Source: Nitrospira sp. | GTDB taxonomy: Bacteria > Nitrospirota > Nitrospiria > Nitrospirales > Nitrospiraceae | Direction: 5' to 3' | Assembly: GCA_031315995.1 (NCBI GenBank) | Contig: JALDRG010000005.1 | Location: 242,432-306,431, forward strand | DNA length: 64,000 nt | Part shown: piece by piece, positions 1-7,005 of the stretch | Numbering within the stretch: position 1 is the first letter of the stretch | How the letters are laid out: every line of letters starts with the position of its first letter | The notes under the pieces: generated by a model | The model's input: only the letters and a program-made list of their open reading frames with translations | Database searches by the model: none | Told to the model about the DNA's origin: nothing | Program-made: the position numbers and the translations under genes

Positions 1-1485
1 GTCCCAGTCGAGGAGATAGCTGGTTCGATTGGCGCCGTCGGCATAGACCGGGGCCCACTCTTCCGTTCCAACCTCATCGAATTGCAAGCGGAGGAGGGCG
101 TAAAACAGGTCCTGCAGGTCCTGCTCATCGGTGATTTCCAGCGTCGGTCGATATTCCTTTCGCAAACGAAGTTGTCGAGCCACCAGGTGGAATCTGGCAC
201 ACATTCTCCGGAGGATGTCGAGCGTTGTGGTCTCTGATTGGCTGCTATTCATGCTCGAATCCCCGGGCGCTGCGAGCACCGTCGCCGTTGTGGGTGGTGT
301 GACGACGGGTGCGACGAGCGAAACTGGTTTGGGCTCAATGCCGGAAGCAGCAGGAAGAGGTGCGTCCGGGATAGACAGCATAGGTCGAACCTCGCGAAGG
401 CCGGGGAGATCGTTGTGCTGCTGTTTTTCCCCTGCAGGCGCGGGTGTGGATGGATTCGACGCAGGCGCAACGGTGGTGACTAGGGCCGGTGAGGCCGCCG
501 GCGCGTCTATCGAATTCGAAATCGATTGGACTGGTGGAGGCGGCTCAATGGGAGACGCGGGTAGATTAGCAGGCCCCTGCGTCACTCTCGGTGGAGGAGG
601 GATGGTTCCCGATGGAACGGGTGTCCCTAGTGGTGCCGTTGTCGGACTTGCGGCTGTGGTGACCACCGGACGCACTGTCACGTCTGGTAGTGGTGCGGCA
701 TTCGTGGATGGAGGGGAAAGCGCAGGTACTTCGGGCAACGAGGGTGCGGGACTCTGGGGGGGCACGATTTTCTCAACCGGGACCACGGCGGCATTCGCCG
801 CCACGGGGCTCAGTGGAAGAGATGACGGTGGCTGCGGCGCGCGCTGGATTGATGTTTCGCGAACCGGTTGAGATGCAGTCTCCGGCGCAGGCGGCATTGG
901 TGCAGTCGTCGCGGCGACCGGTGCCGTTAGGACGATCGGAGCCATGGCCTGTGTGATCTGGCTGAGGTTCGTCGTCATGGCTACCGAGACGGTCATCGGT
1001 GTGCTGGTCATGGTCACAGCGGCAAGGGGGGGGGCGTTCTGAGCGTTGGGGCGTGCGATAGGATCGGAAGGCTGGATCGGGGAAACCGGCGTTCGCATGG
1101 AGCGATCAGGGGCCGTTGGTGGCGGCGCTGGTGGTTCGTTTGGTTTGAGGCCTAGGAGGTCGGCTTTCTGGTTCTCCAGGGCGATAATCAAGTCCTTGAC
1201 CAGCGTTGTGCTCTGTGCGGACTCCGTACGACTGCCGATTCGGAGCTTGTGATTCTTATGCGCTTGATACTCCGGTGATTTTTCGCCGAACAGCCGCCGA
1301 ATCGTTTCACGGAAAGAGAGCTCGGTTCTCGCTCGGACCGCTTCACGGTAGGGGAATCCATCCTGGCTGAGGTCGTCGATTTGTGTGCTCAGTTCGCGCA
1401 GCGTGGTGATGCCGCGGTTGAGTTCTTCTACGGGATTCGGTTTCGATCGACTGCGCTGCGGTTCGCTGGCTTTTGCTCGTGCCAT
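1..1485 (-). CDS. Large protein with Pro/Ala/Thr-rich linker and nuclease-like C-terminal domain (3' end outside window)
   Basis: The ORF track misses this gene because its frame runs off the window edge. From the ATG at 1485 I read 495 codons on the minus strand with no stop. Residues 1-110 are charged and probably helical (EELNRGITTLRELSTQ). Residues ~115-415 form a low-complexity linker rich in Pro, Ala, Thr and Val. From ~420 a folded domain begins (RLRKEYRPTLEITDEQDLQD, then FYALLRLQFDEV). That segment resembles the N-terminal part of PD-(D/E)XK nuclease-like domains with the pattern RPTLEI.DE.DVQDLLHALLRL, often found in stand-alone or fused restriction-like proteins. The catalytic part would lie beyond the edge, so activity cannot be judged. 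No strong Shine-Dalgarno precedes the ATG. The plus-strand ORF at 131-871 is its shadow. The gene is well supported; the family call is tentative. Confidence 0.7.
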   Translation of the reverse strand, partial: MARAKASEPQRSRSKPNPVEELNRGITTLRELSTQIDDLSQDGFPYREAVRARTELSFRETIRRLFGEKSPEYQAHKNHKLRIGSRTESAQSTTLVKDLIIALENQKADLLGLKPNEPPAPPPTAPDRSMRTPVSPIQPSDPIARPNAQNAPPLAAVTMTSTPMTVSVAMTTNLSQITQAMAPIVLTAPVAATTAPMPPAPETASQPVRETSIQRAPQPPSSLPLSPVAANAAVVPVEKIVPPQSPAPSLPEVPALSPPSTNAAPLPDVTVRPVVTTAASPTTAPLGTPVPSGTIPPPPRVTQGPANLPASPIEPPPPVQSISNSIDAPAASPALVTTVAPASNPSTPAPAGEKQQHNDLPGLREVRPMLSIPDAPLPAASGIEPKPVSLVAPVVTPPTTATVLAAPGDSSMNSSQSETTTLDILRRMCARFHLVARQLRLRKEYRPTLEITDEQDLQDLFYALLRLQFDEVGTEEWAPVYADGANRTSYLLDWD

Positions 1486-1542
1486 GTGTCCGGTACCCCT
1501 GTGGAGAAAGTTTATCCGAGAGGGTGTTGCCTGACAAGAAAT

Positions 1543-1590
1543 CCCTCGCTTGCGTCCGTTGGGCGATGAGAGAGAATCAGGTAGCGAGGG
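1543..1590 (-). terminator. Probable terminator of the receiver gene
   Basis: A perfect 8-bp stem (CCCTCGCT pairing with AGCGAGGG) encloses a 32-nt loop. On the minus strand it starts 3 nt after the stop of the receiver gene and is followed by a T-rich ATTTCTTGT. The loop is long for an intrinsic terminator. Confidence 0.45.
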
Positions 1591-1593
1591 TCT

Positions 1594-2088
1594 TCAGTCA
1601 ACCCACTCGACGTCACCATTGCCGGATCGGGTCGCGTTCTTTGGATCGGGAGTGGCAGGAGGCCCTGCTAAAACCTGTCGCACAAGCGACAGCAGTGCTT
1701 CACTGGTAAAGGGCTTTTTGAGAAACGGCAATCCCTCTCGCACGAGGCCTCGATTCTGTAACTCATGGCCGGGGCTGCCGGACATGAGTATGACGCGGAT
1801 CTCTCGCTTGTCTTGGAGGAGCCGCTCAACCATGTCGAGGCCGTTCACACGGGGATAGGGGTTCTTCTCGACGGAGAGTTGAAAACCGGGTGGAGGGAGG
1901 AAGACATCGGCGATGATGAGATGTATCGGTTTGGGGTGTTCAGCAGAGAGTCTGAGGCCTTCGGCGCTGCCCGGCGCCTGGAGAACCGTGTAGCCGGCAT
2001 CCCGTAAGGGCTTGCTCCCTAGGAGCAACGTGGTGGGGTCGTCGTCGACTATCAAGATCGTCGCGAGTGGCACTCCGTCTGGGGCCAT
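1594..2088 (-). CDS. Receiver-only response regulator (CheY-like)
   Basis: A 164-residue protein consisting of one phosphoacceptor receiver domain with no output domain. Visible landmarks are the acidic cluster ILIVDDD (D15-D17), the predicted phosphorylated Asp61 in IIADVFLP, Ser103 in ILMSGS, and Lys125 in FLKKPF. About 15 extra residues (PPPGFQLSVEKNPYPRVNG) sit between the phospho-Asp and the next helix, where most CheY-like proteins have a short loop. The tail after residue 140 is Pro/Gly rich. The start is supported by AGAGGAG upstream of the ATG. No histidine kinase is adjacent, so its partner is unknown. The receiver call is secure; its pathway is not. Confidence 0.9.
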   Translation of the reverse strand: MAPDGVPLATILIVDDDPTTLLLGSKPLRDAGYTVLQAPGSAEGLRLSAEHPKPIHLIIADVFLPPPGFQLSVEKNPYPRVNGLDMVERLLQDKREIRVILMSGSPGHELQNRGLVREGLPFLKKPFTSEALLSLVRQVLAGPPATPDPKNATRSGNGDVEWVD

Positions 2089-2126
2089 GGTGAACTCCTC
2101 TGTGGCGGGGCCTGTGTCCCGCGGCC

Positions 2127-2993
2127 TTAGAAGGGACGTTGTTGCTCTCTCAGCCGTTCGTATTCACGTTGTTCGCAACTGCCCGGTTTGGGGCGTAAGG
2201 ATTCAGGGACCTCTGCGAAGCGCACGGTGCAATAACGCTGGGCCTGGCGGCGCCGATCGAGGTCTTGTTGCTCCTCGAGTTGCTGGAGGCGGACCGTGAG
2301 GTCGATAGTCGGAAGATCCTTGCCTGTCGGTGAGGCCTGTCGCGGTGTCAGTGAGTTGTCCTCGCTGGATCGGGGGTGTGGCCCATTCAATCGCCAGCGC
2401 GTCAATACATCGTCCTGATTGAACACCATGGTCAAGCCGAATTGAGAGTAATCCCAGATCAGTTCTCCCTGATCGGGACGCGCCCAGATAGATCGAGGGA
2501 GGCCGTATCGGTTCCAGATCTCGTCGCGCAGCATGCCGACGCGCGGCGTCAGATTTCGGATCGCCGTGATTTGTGCCACGATTGGGGAAATGTCTTTCTG
2601 CGTACCGGGATTGGTGCGACTGGTGAGCGATTCCAAGGTGGAGCGAGGCACGCGCAGCAATCGCCACACCGTGACGAGTCCTTGCGTGCAGTCGGCGGGA
2701 CGCAAGTCTTCGAAAATCATTTGTGTGTCCATCGGAAATCCTCCGATTTCCTGGGTACCTGTGAAGTTCTTGACCTCTTGGACGGCGGCGATGTAGGCAC
2801 GTTGACGCCCCTCTTCTACGTTCGGGGCGCAAGAAGATCGTCCGGTAAAAAATACATCGTCGCCAAAGTGAAACAGCGCTTGCTCCGTCCAAAATGGGCG
2901 ATTCTCAGCGGCGCTTACCATTGAGGTCGCGATGAGGCTCAGGAGCGCGGCGGCAAGATAATGGACCATAGGGGGTGCAAGGCGAACGCCCAT
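2127..2993 (-). CDS. Exported protein with LPP20-like and BamE-like segments
   Basis: The ORF opens at 3110, but a signal peptide begins at the internal ATG at 2993 (MGVRLAPPMVHYLAAALLSL, cleavage near SAAEN), giving 288 residues; an ATG at 2969 is also possible. After the signal, WTEQALFHFGDDVFFTG and RQRAYIAAVQEVKNFTG follow the layout of LPP20/SHS2-type envelope proteins. A middle segment (LRDEIWNRYGLPRSIW, then ELIWDYSQFGLTMVF) resembles the small BamE/SmpA fold, in which a G-x-P-x-x-x-W segment is followed by a W-x-Y strand. The C-terminus is charged and probably coiled. Both resemblances are by eye and weak. A periplasmic or outer-membrane-facing location is inferred from the signal peptide. 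Confidence 0.65.
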   Translation of the reverse strand: MGVRLAPPMVHYLAAALLSLIATSMVSAAENRPFWTEQALFHFGDDVFFTGRSSCAPNVEEGRQRAYIAAVQEVKNFTGTQEIGGFPMDTQMIFEDLRPADCTQGLVTVWRLLRVPRSTLESLTSRTNPGTQKDISPIVAQITAIRNLTPRVGMLRDEIWNRYGLPRSIWARPDQGELIWDYSQFGLTMVFNQDDVLTRWRLNGPHPRSSEDNSLTPRQASPTGKDLPTIDLTVRLQQLEEQQDLDRRRQAQRYCTVRFAEVPESLRPKPGSCEQREYERLREQQRPF

Positions 2994-3153
2994 TGTGGGA
3001 CGGCAGTGTTGAGTATAACGCGCGGGTTGAAAAAATCGACAAAAGAGCGAGTTTGCGCGTTGGAGGAGCGGAAGGGAAGCCTTCGGGCGTGCGCCAAGGG
3101 GCAGGAGCAAACCGTCGGTACAAGGATTTGCGGAAGGATCGGCAGAGAGACTG

Positions 3154-3843
3154 CTAGTAGTTCGTCGAGCCGGTTGAACTATCTCTACTTGATGCGGCCG
3201 GGGTAGCCAGGGGCTTAGGAGCGGTTACTTCGCTGGTCATGAGCCCGGACCCCGGAGGGCAAATGTTTTCCGGTGCGACGGCGCCTGGGTTTCGTATGCC
3301 CCAGGCCGTTGCGAGGGCATGGCAGGTCAGGAGGGTGATACCTTCTTCGATATTGCCGAACCGTTCAGTCGATTGAGCCTTGCCGCTCCATTCAATTTCG
3401 CCGGTATTAACATCGACGGCCCTGAGGGCAATCGTGGCGGAATAGACCCGTTGGCTGTGAGGGAAGCCGGTGCTCCAATCGAGCGCCTCCCAGGTTCCTA
3501 TCTCGGCATTGCTAAACACCACCAGCCGCGCGCCTACGAGTTTGGCCATTCGCAGCACGTCTGTTTCAAGGTACTGATAGCCGGTGAGACTCACTTTCTG
3601 GTCGGCCGCCGCCTGCAGCACTTTCGTCTGGTCCACGACGAGAATTCCCTTTTTGAGCAACCAGGTACTCGCACTCTGGACCGTGTCGGGACGACCACCC
3701 CAGACGACGGCGCGAGTGTAGGGGGCGGGGAGTTTTGAGTGGAAGCCATCCGTCGTCGGGGTTTCGACAAACGCATACCCATGGCAACCGGCTGTTGCCA
3801 GGAGAAGTATCGCCAAATACAGGAACAAATTCACCGGCTTCAT
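3154..3843 (-). CDS. Lipoprotein, possibly CsgG-related
   Basis: A 229-residue protein with a lipoprotein signal: MKPVNLFLYLAILLLATAGC, with the lipobox Cys at 20. The body has an alternating pattern seen in CsgG/GNA1162-like outer-membrane-associated proteins: a strand-helix ILVVDQTKVLQAAADQK, then RMAKLVGARLVVFSNAEI, then paired strands YSATIALRAVDVNTGEIEWS. The last 40 residues are Pro/Ser/Thr rich and probably unstructured. It lies just upstream (minus strand) of the LPP20-like gene with about 160 nt between them, so the two may act together in the envelope. The lipoprotein call is firm; the CsgG relationship is a tentative fold-level guess. Confidence 0.7.
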   Translation of the reverse strand: MKPVNLFLYLAILLLATAGCHGYAFVETPTTDGFHSKLPAPYTRAVVWGGRPDTVQSASTWLLKKGILVVDQTKVLQAAADQKVSLTGYQYLETDVLRMAKLVGARLVVFSNAEIGTWEALDWSTGFPHSQRVYSATIALRAVDVNTGEIEWSGKAQSTERFGNIEEGITLLTCHALATAWGIRNPGAVAPENICPPGSGLMTSEVTAPKPLATPAASSRDSSTGSTNY

Positions 3844-4339
3844 GGGACTCTTACGACAAGAATTTCCTGCGGGCCGTCACGGCGTGCAGTCGGATGCATT
3901 GGTCAATTAGCGACAGTATACATGAACAATTCTACCTACGTCTGCTCTATTCGTCGAGGTGCTTCGAATATCCGACCGCGACAAGGCCGCCATAGCCTGA
4001 CCTACTTATGTGATTCATCCATGGCGAGATGCGGATACAGTCCGCCAGAAGCGTTCTCGGCCTTCGTGATTCGTGACGCGCCTGGTCAGGGATTGCAGCC
4101 GAGATGTACCGAGAGACGAACAACGGACTAAGAGGATGGCTTTGTGGCGCCTTCTGCGGACGCGTTTGATGGCGACTCGGCACGTGAGTTGATTGCAGTC
4201 GATGCGGCAACGATCGACCGTTGCCGCAGTCTGTGAGGAATTGGTCGATGAGTCGACCCGTTCCATCGGGACGTTGCAGGGTGATGCGAACAGAGCAGGG
4301 AGAGTGGAACAGGCCTGGACTAGCCGGGCCGTAGGAAAG
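3844..4339. other. Intergenic stretch without a convincing gene
   Basis: Several short ORFs cross this region on both strands, the longest at 4015-4362 minus (115 codons). None has a Shine-Dalgarno, a recognisable domain or plausible composition. A TATACT on the minus strand (3915-3920) about 75 nt before the lipoprotein start could be a -10 element, but I see no matching -35. Confidence 0.5.
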
Positions 4340-4374
4340 GCGGCGGTTCCATTCATGACCAACAGAACCGCCGC
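4340..4374 (-). terminator. Hairpin after the 43-residue peptide gene
   Basis: A perfect 10-bp stem (GCGGCGGTTC with GAACCGCCGC) encloses a 15-nt loop. It begins 4 nt past the stop of the small minus-strand gene. The tail (CCTTTCC) is poor in T, so termination may be weak or the hairpin may protect a 3' end. Confidence 0.5.
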
Positions 4375-4378
4375 AGGC

Positions 4379-4510
4379 TTATACGATCTCGACCTGAGGA
4401 AAGCCGTTCTGGTCGCCCGTCTGTTTGGGTCGGTCAGCCCTGATCATGATCTGGATGGCGACGAGTGGCAGAAGTGCATAACCGATTAGGATCAACGGAA
4501 ACTCAATCAT
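4379..4510 (-). CDS. 43-residue single-span membrane peptide
   Basis: The track shows a 77-codon ORF, but the internal ATG at 4510 has a near-ideal AAAGGAG about 8 nt upstream, giving 43 residues. The peptide is one hydrophobic helix at residues 2-22 (MIEFPLILIGYALLPLVAIQ) followed by a polar tail with basic residues and ending in VEIV. It has its own hairpin after the stop, so it looks like a stand-alone gene. I do not recognise a family. Small peptides of this design often modulate membrane complexes, but nothing nearby shows which one. Confidence 0.6.
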   Translation of the reverse strand: MIEFPLILIGYALLPLVAIQIMIRADRPKQTGDQNGFPQVEIV

Positions 4511-4949
4511 GATGTGGACTCCTTTGTGATGTAAAGCATCCATTGCAATCTTGGTACCGATCCGCGGCCAGGTCGTAACGCCTTGATTATTTAAGCGACG
4601 GTAGCGATCCAACGCAAAAGCGTTCTAGGTGGAAGTCGAGAATCGGCGCAAAGAACTGTGCACTAGCAACATTTTGCGCTGAGCCGGAAGGCCTAAGGGT
4701 GGTCGTGCGAAAGGCAAGTGCTGGTCGAGTCCTCGCTCCGGTTTTGATGGGAGAGCGGCGCGCCGTTTGAACTTGGTATTAATCAGTGACTTGGAGGAAT
4801 CAGCAGAAAATCACCGGAGGGCACCTCAGGTCATGCGTGACGTGTGGACCGAAGAAGAGGTATCGGAGAGATTCTGAACCGCACAGAGCCTCTCAACAGT
4901 CACGACTGTGGGCGCAGTGGAGTACGGCTCAATGGAGGCTGGGTGTGGA
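4511..4949. other. Intergenic stretch upstream of the small peptide and downstream of tRNA-Arg
   Basis: No ORF here has a ribosome binding site or recognisable product. On the minus strand a weak TTGCGT and an AT-rich TTAAATAAT lie about 17 nt apart, roughly 100 nt before the peptide start, and could form a poor promoter. Nothing else stands out. Confidence 0.4.
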
Positions 4950-5026
4950 TGGTGCCCCCGACACGAATTGAACGTGCGACCCGCGGTTTAGGAAACCGCT
5001 GCTCTATCCAACTGAGCTACGGGGGC
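4950..5026 (-). tRNA. tRNA-Arg (anticodon CCU)
   Basis: A complete cloverleaf reads on the minus strand: acceptor GCCCCCG paired with CGGGGGC, D arm GCTC/GAGC, anticodon stem GCGGT/ACCGC with loop TTCCTAA (anticodon CCT), a T arm with TTCAATT, and an encoded CCA. It reads the rare AGG codon. Confidence 0.95.
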
Positions 5027-5073
5027 GTAGAGGTACGATACTGAAAGCGGGAGAAATTGTCCACAGAGCTGAT

Positions 5074-5109
5074 GCACCTCCGACGGGGCGTCGTCACGGT
5101 CGGAGGTGC
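5074..5109 (-). terminator. Strong hairpin after the Cys-motif lipoprotein gene
   Basis: A perfect 11-bp inverted repeat (GCACCTCCGAC with GTCGGAGGTGC) encloses a 14-nt loop and lies about 23 nt past the stop of the minus-strand lipoprotein gene. The stem is GC rich but there is no T-run, so it is only terminator-like. Confidence 0.5.
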
Positions 5110-5132
5110 GTCAAGCGTAAGTGACGGTGTCG

Positions 5133-5549
5133 TTAACGCCGGTTGGCCTGATCGCGCTGGCAGCTCTCTTCGGCCAACATCCGTTGTCCGGCCGTCCCGT
5201 CTTTCGGAATTCGGGACATGCAGGCCTCGAGTGTATCACCGGCGGTTCCGGCAGCCGCCCGATTCCCGCTCTTTGCGGAGGCATTGCCGGCAACGGACTG
5301 GCGAAGCGCCTCGTCCTTCCGGCAACCTTCTTCCGCGAGCATGCGAGTACCGGCGGTGCCGCCGGGTTGGATGCGTGCCAGGCACGATTGAAGCGAGTCA
5401 TAGGCCTGCGCGGCGGTCTTCGTCGAAGCGCTCGATGAGGAGGCCTGTGTCGATCCGCCGCTGGTCATGGCTTCTTCCGTGGCACAGGCGCTGAGGAAGA
5501 GAAGAGATAAGGACAAGGCAATGGCACCGTGAGAACGCGAGTACGTCAT
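5133..5549 (-). CDS. Lipoprotein with two copies of a Cys-containing motif
   Basis: The start is the ATG at 5549, preceded by AAGGAGG; the ORF track begins 12 codons too early. The 138-residue product has a lipoprotein signal (ALSLSLLFLSAC). It then carries two homologous units of about 30 residues: SCLARIQPGGTAGTRMLAEE followed by GCRKD, and ACMSRIPKDGTAGQRMLAEE followed by SCQRD. Each unit has two Cys about 21 residues apart around the core GTAGxRMLAEE. A Ser/Thr/Ala-rich linker follows the lipid anchor and a Gly/Ala-rich spacer separates the units. The spacing suggests a disulfide or ligand site per repeat in the periplasm. I do not recognise a named family. Confidence 0.8.
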   Translation of the reverse strand: MTYSRSHGAIALSLSLLFLSACATEEAMTSGGSTQASSSSASTKTAAQAYDSLQSCLARIQPGGTAGTRMLAEEGCRKDEALRQSVAGNASAKSGNRAAAGTAGDTLEACMSRIPKDGTAGQRMLAEESCQRDQANRR

Positions 5550-5630
5550 TGAAGGATCCTCCTTGATCAAGGGCGATGGGCGCACAGTACCATAAACCGT
5601 CTCAATCTGGAAACATCTCTGGCAGGAGGT

Positions 5631-7001
5631 TTAGGGGAGTGTCATCTGTCCCTGGTTCAGGAGCGCCAGTCGAGAGGGGATTTGCGCCAGCAGGTCGGGG
5701 CGTACCTGGAAGACTCCAGGAATTCGTCGACCCATGGCGTAGACGAGGCCGCCGACTTGATTCCCCATCGCGAGGCGTCCGGCAAGGCGTCCATCTTTGC
5801 CGGTGGCGACGAACTCAGCCGCGGGGGCTACGAGGCCATAGGGCGCAAGCTGGCCGGCTTGCTTCAGGACACGTTCTTCAGCCGGCAGATTGACGATACG
5901 GCTGACGAGCAAGTCCGCCACGTCCTGGCGGATCTTCTCTGTTGGCTGATCCTCAAGAATCCATTCATTTCGGTCATGGACGAGCACGTACTGCTCATCG
6001 CGTGTTTTGATCGAGAGCATGGCGATCTCGCCGGTATCCACTCCGAGCAGCCGCTTGTCTTGGAGGGTGAAGAGGTCTTTGGTGAGATCCTTGATCGCTG
6101 AGGGACTGACTTTGTAAATGGGGCCCTCCGGGGTGGTTTGGGCATAGGCTTCCCCACTGGTCGGGTCCGGTTGAAAGATGCGTACCACGTGGTCGACGCC
6201 TGCCGCGTGCAAGGTGACTTTCACTTTGGGCTTGATCAGCGCGGGTGCGAGCTTTTCCCGTTCAGGTCCCTGATCCACGATCGCCAGTGCCTTGAGATCC
6301 TCCAGCCGAAAGAGGAGCGCTTGGATCTCGATGCGGTCTCCCTCGGCTTCGATCGGATAGCGGATTTTCCATTTCTTTTTTGGCTTTTCGTCGAGCGCGT
6401 AGAGCACGATTTCCGTCGAGGGATACGTGAGTCGCACTCGCTCTGTCTCTTGCTGGTTGAACTGCAACAATTCTTTGCGGCGGAAGGATAGCAGGTTCCT
6501 GTTTAGAAAATCTTTGGGCGCCAGGTCCGTCAAGAGTACGGCTTCGTCGGACGTTCTGAGGACATAAAGAGTGGAAGACAGGGGGCCGGCGTCTCCGATC
6601 GAGAGGGTTTCCTGTTTGTCTCCCGCGGTCAGCGTGACGATCGTCGAGGGATGATCAAGACCGAACGGAGCGAGCGAGGCCGGATGTTTGTCGACCAAGC
6701 GTGAGACTTTTCCCGTGACCAGGGCGCGGAGTAAGGCCTGCACTTGCCGCTGATCGGCGTCGGTTTGAATGGGGGCGGTGATGGTCCATGACTGGCCGGG
6801 CGTCTTAGTTAGTACCACTTCGCCGGACTGCCCGCGGACTGTCAGTGCGTTGATCTGCGCCTCGCTGAACGGCAGAATTTGTTTGGCTTGGGTGGCGGTT
6901 GCGACTTCGGTACGTTCGTCGGGGAGTTCGACGAGATACAGATAGAGTCCAAGTCCTGCTAATACGCCTGCCAGTATGAGTGTTGGCCAATAGCGCGTCA
7001 T
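5631..7001 (-). CDS. DUF4340-domain membrane-anchored protein
   Basis: A 456-residue protein with one N-terminal membrane span (YWPTLILAGVLAGLGLYLYL) and a large extracytoplasmic part. Repeated strand-rich segments such as INALTVRGQSGEVVLTKTPG, WTITAPIQTDADQRQVQALL and WILEDQPTEKIRQDVADLL match the pattern of DUF4340, a domain usually found next to GldG-like proteins. Two or three units can be seen. It is the last gene of a four-gene minus-strand cluster, starting 4 nt after the GldG-like gene. In known clusters such proteins accompany an ABC-2 transporter; the substrate is unknown. The family call is good; a precise role cannot be given. Confidence 0.8.
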   Translation of the reverse strand: MTRYWPTLILAGVLAGLGLYLYLVELPDERTEVATATQAKQILPFSEAQINALTVRGQSGEVVLTKTPGQSWTITAPIQTDADQRQVQALLRALVTGKVSRLVDKHPASLAPFGLDHPSTIVTLTAGDKQETLSIGDAGPLSSTLYVLRTSDEAVLLTDLAPKDFLNRNLLSFRRKELLQFNQQETERVRLTYPSTEIVLYALDEKPKKKWKIRYPIEAEGDRIEIQALLFRLEDLKALAIVDQGPEREKLAPALIKPKVKVTLHAAGVDHVVRIFQPDPTSGEAYAQTTPEGPIYKVSPSAIKDLTKDLFTLQDKRLLGVDTGEIAMLSIKTRDEQYVLVHDRNEWILEDQPTEKIRQDVADLLVSRIVNLPAEERVLKQAGQLAPYGLVAPAAEFVATGKDGRLAGRLAMGNQVGGLVYAMGRRIPGVFQVRPDLLAQIPSRLALLNQGQMTLP

Positions 7002-7005
7002 GGCC

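Noticed and set aside
131-871. Plus-strand 246-codon ORF in the ORF track
   Set aside because: It is the antisense shadow of the Pro/Ala/Thr-rich minus-strand gene, whose complement is free of stops; the Gly/Ser/Thr composition mirrors that linker and there is no ribosome site.
4015-4362. Minus-strand 115-codon ORF
   Set aside because: No ribosome site, no domain, and composition like random GC-rich sequence.
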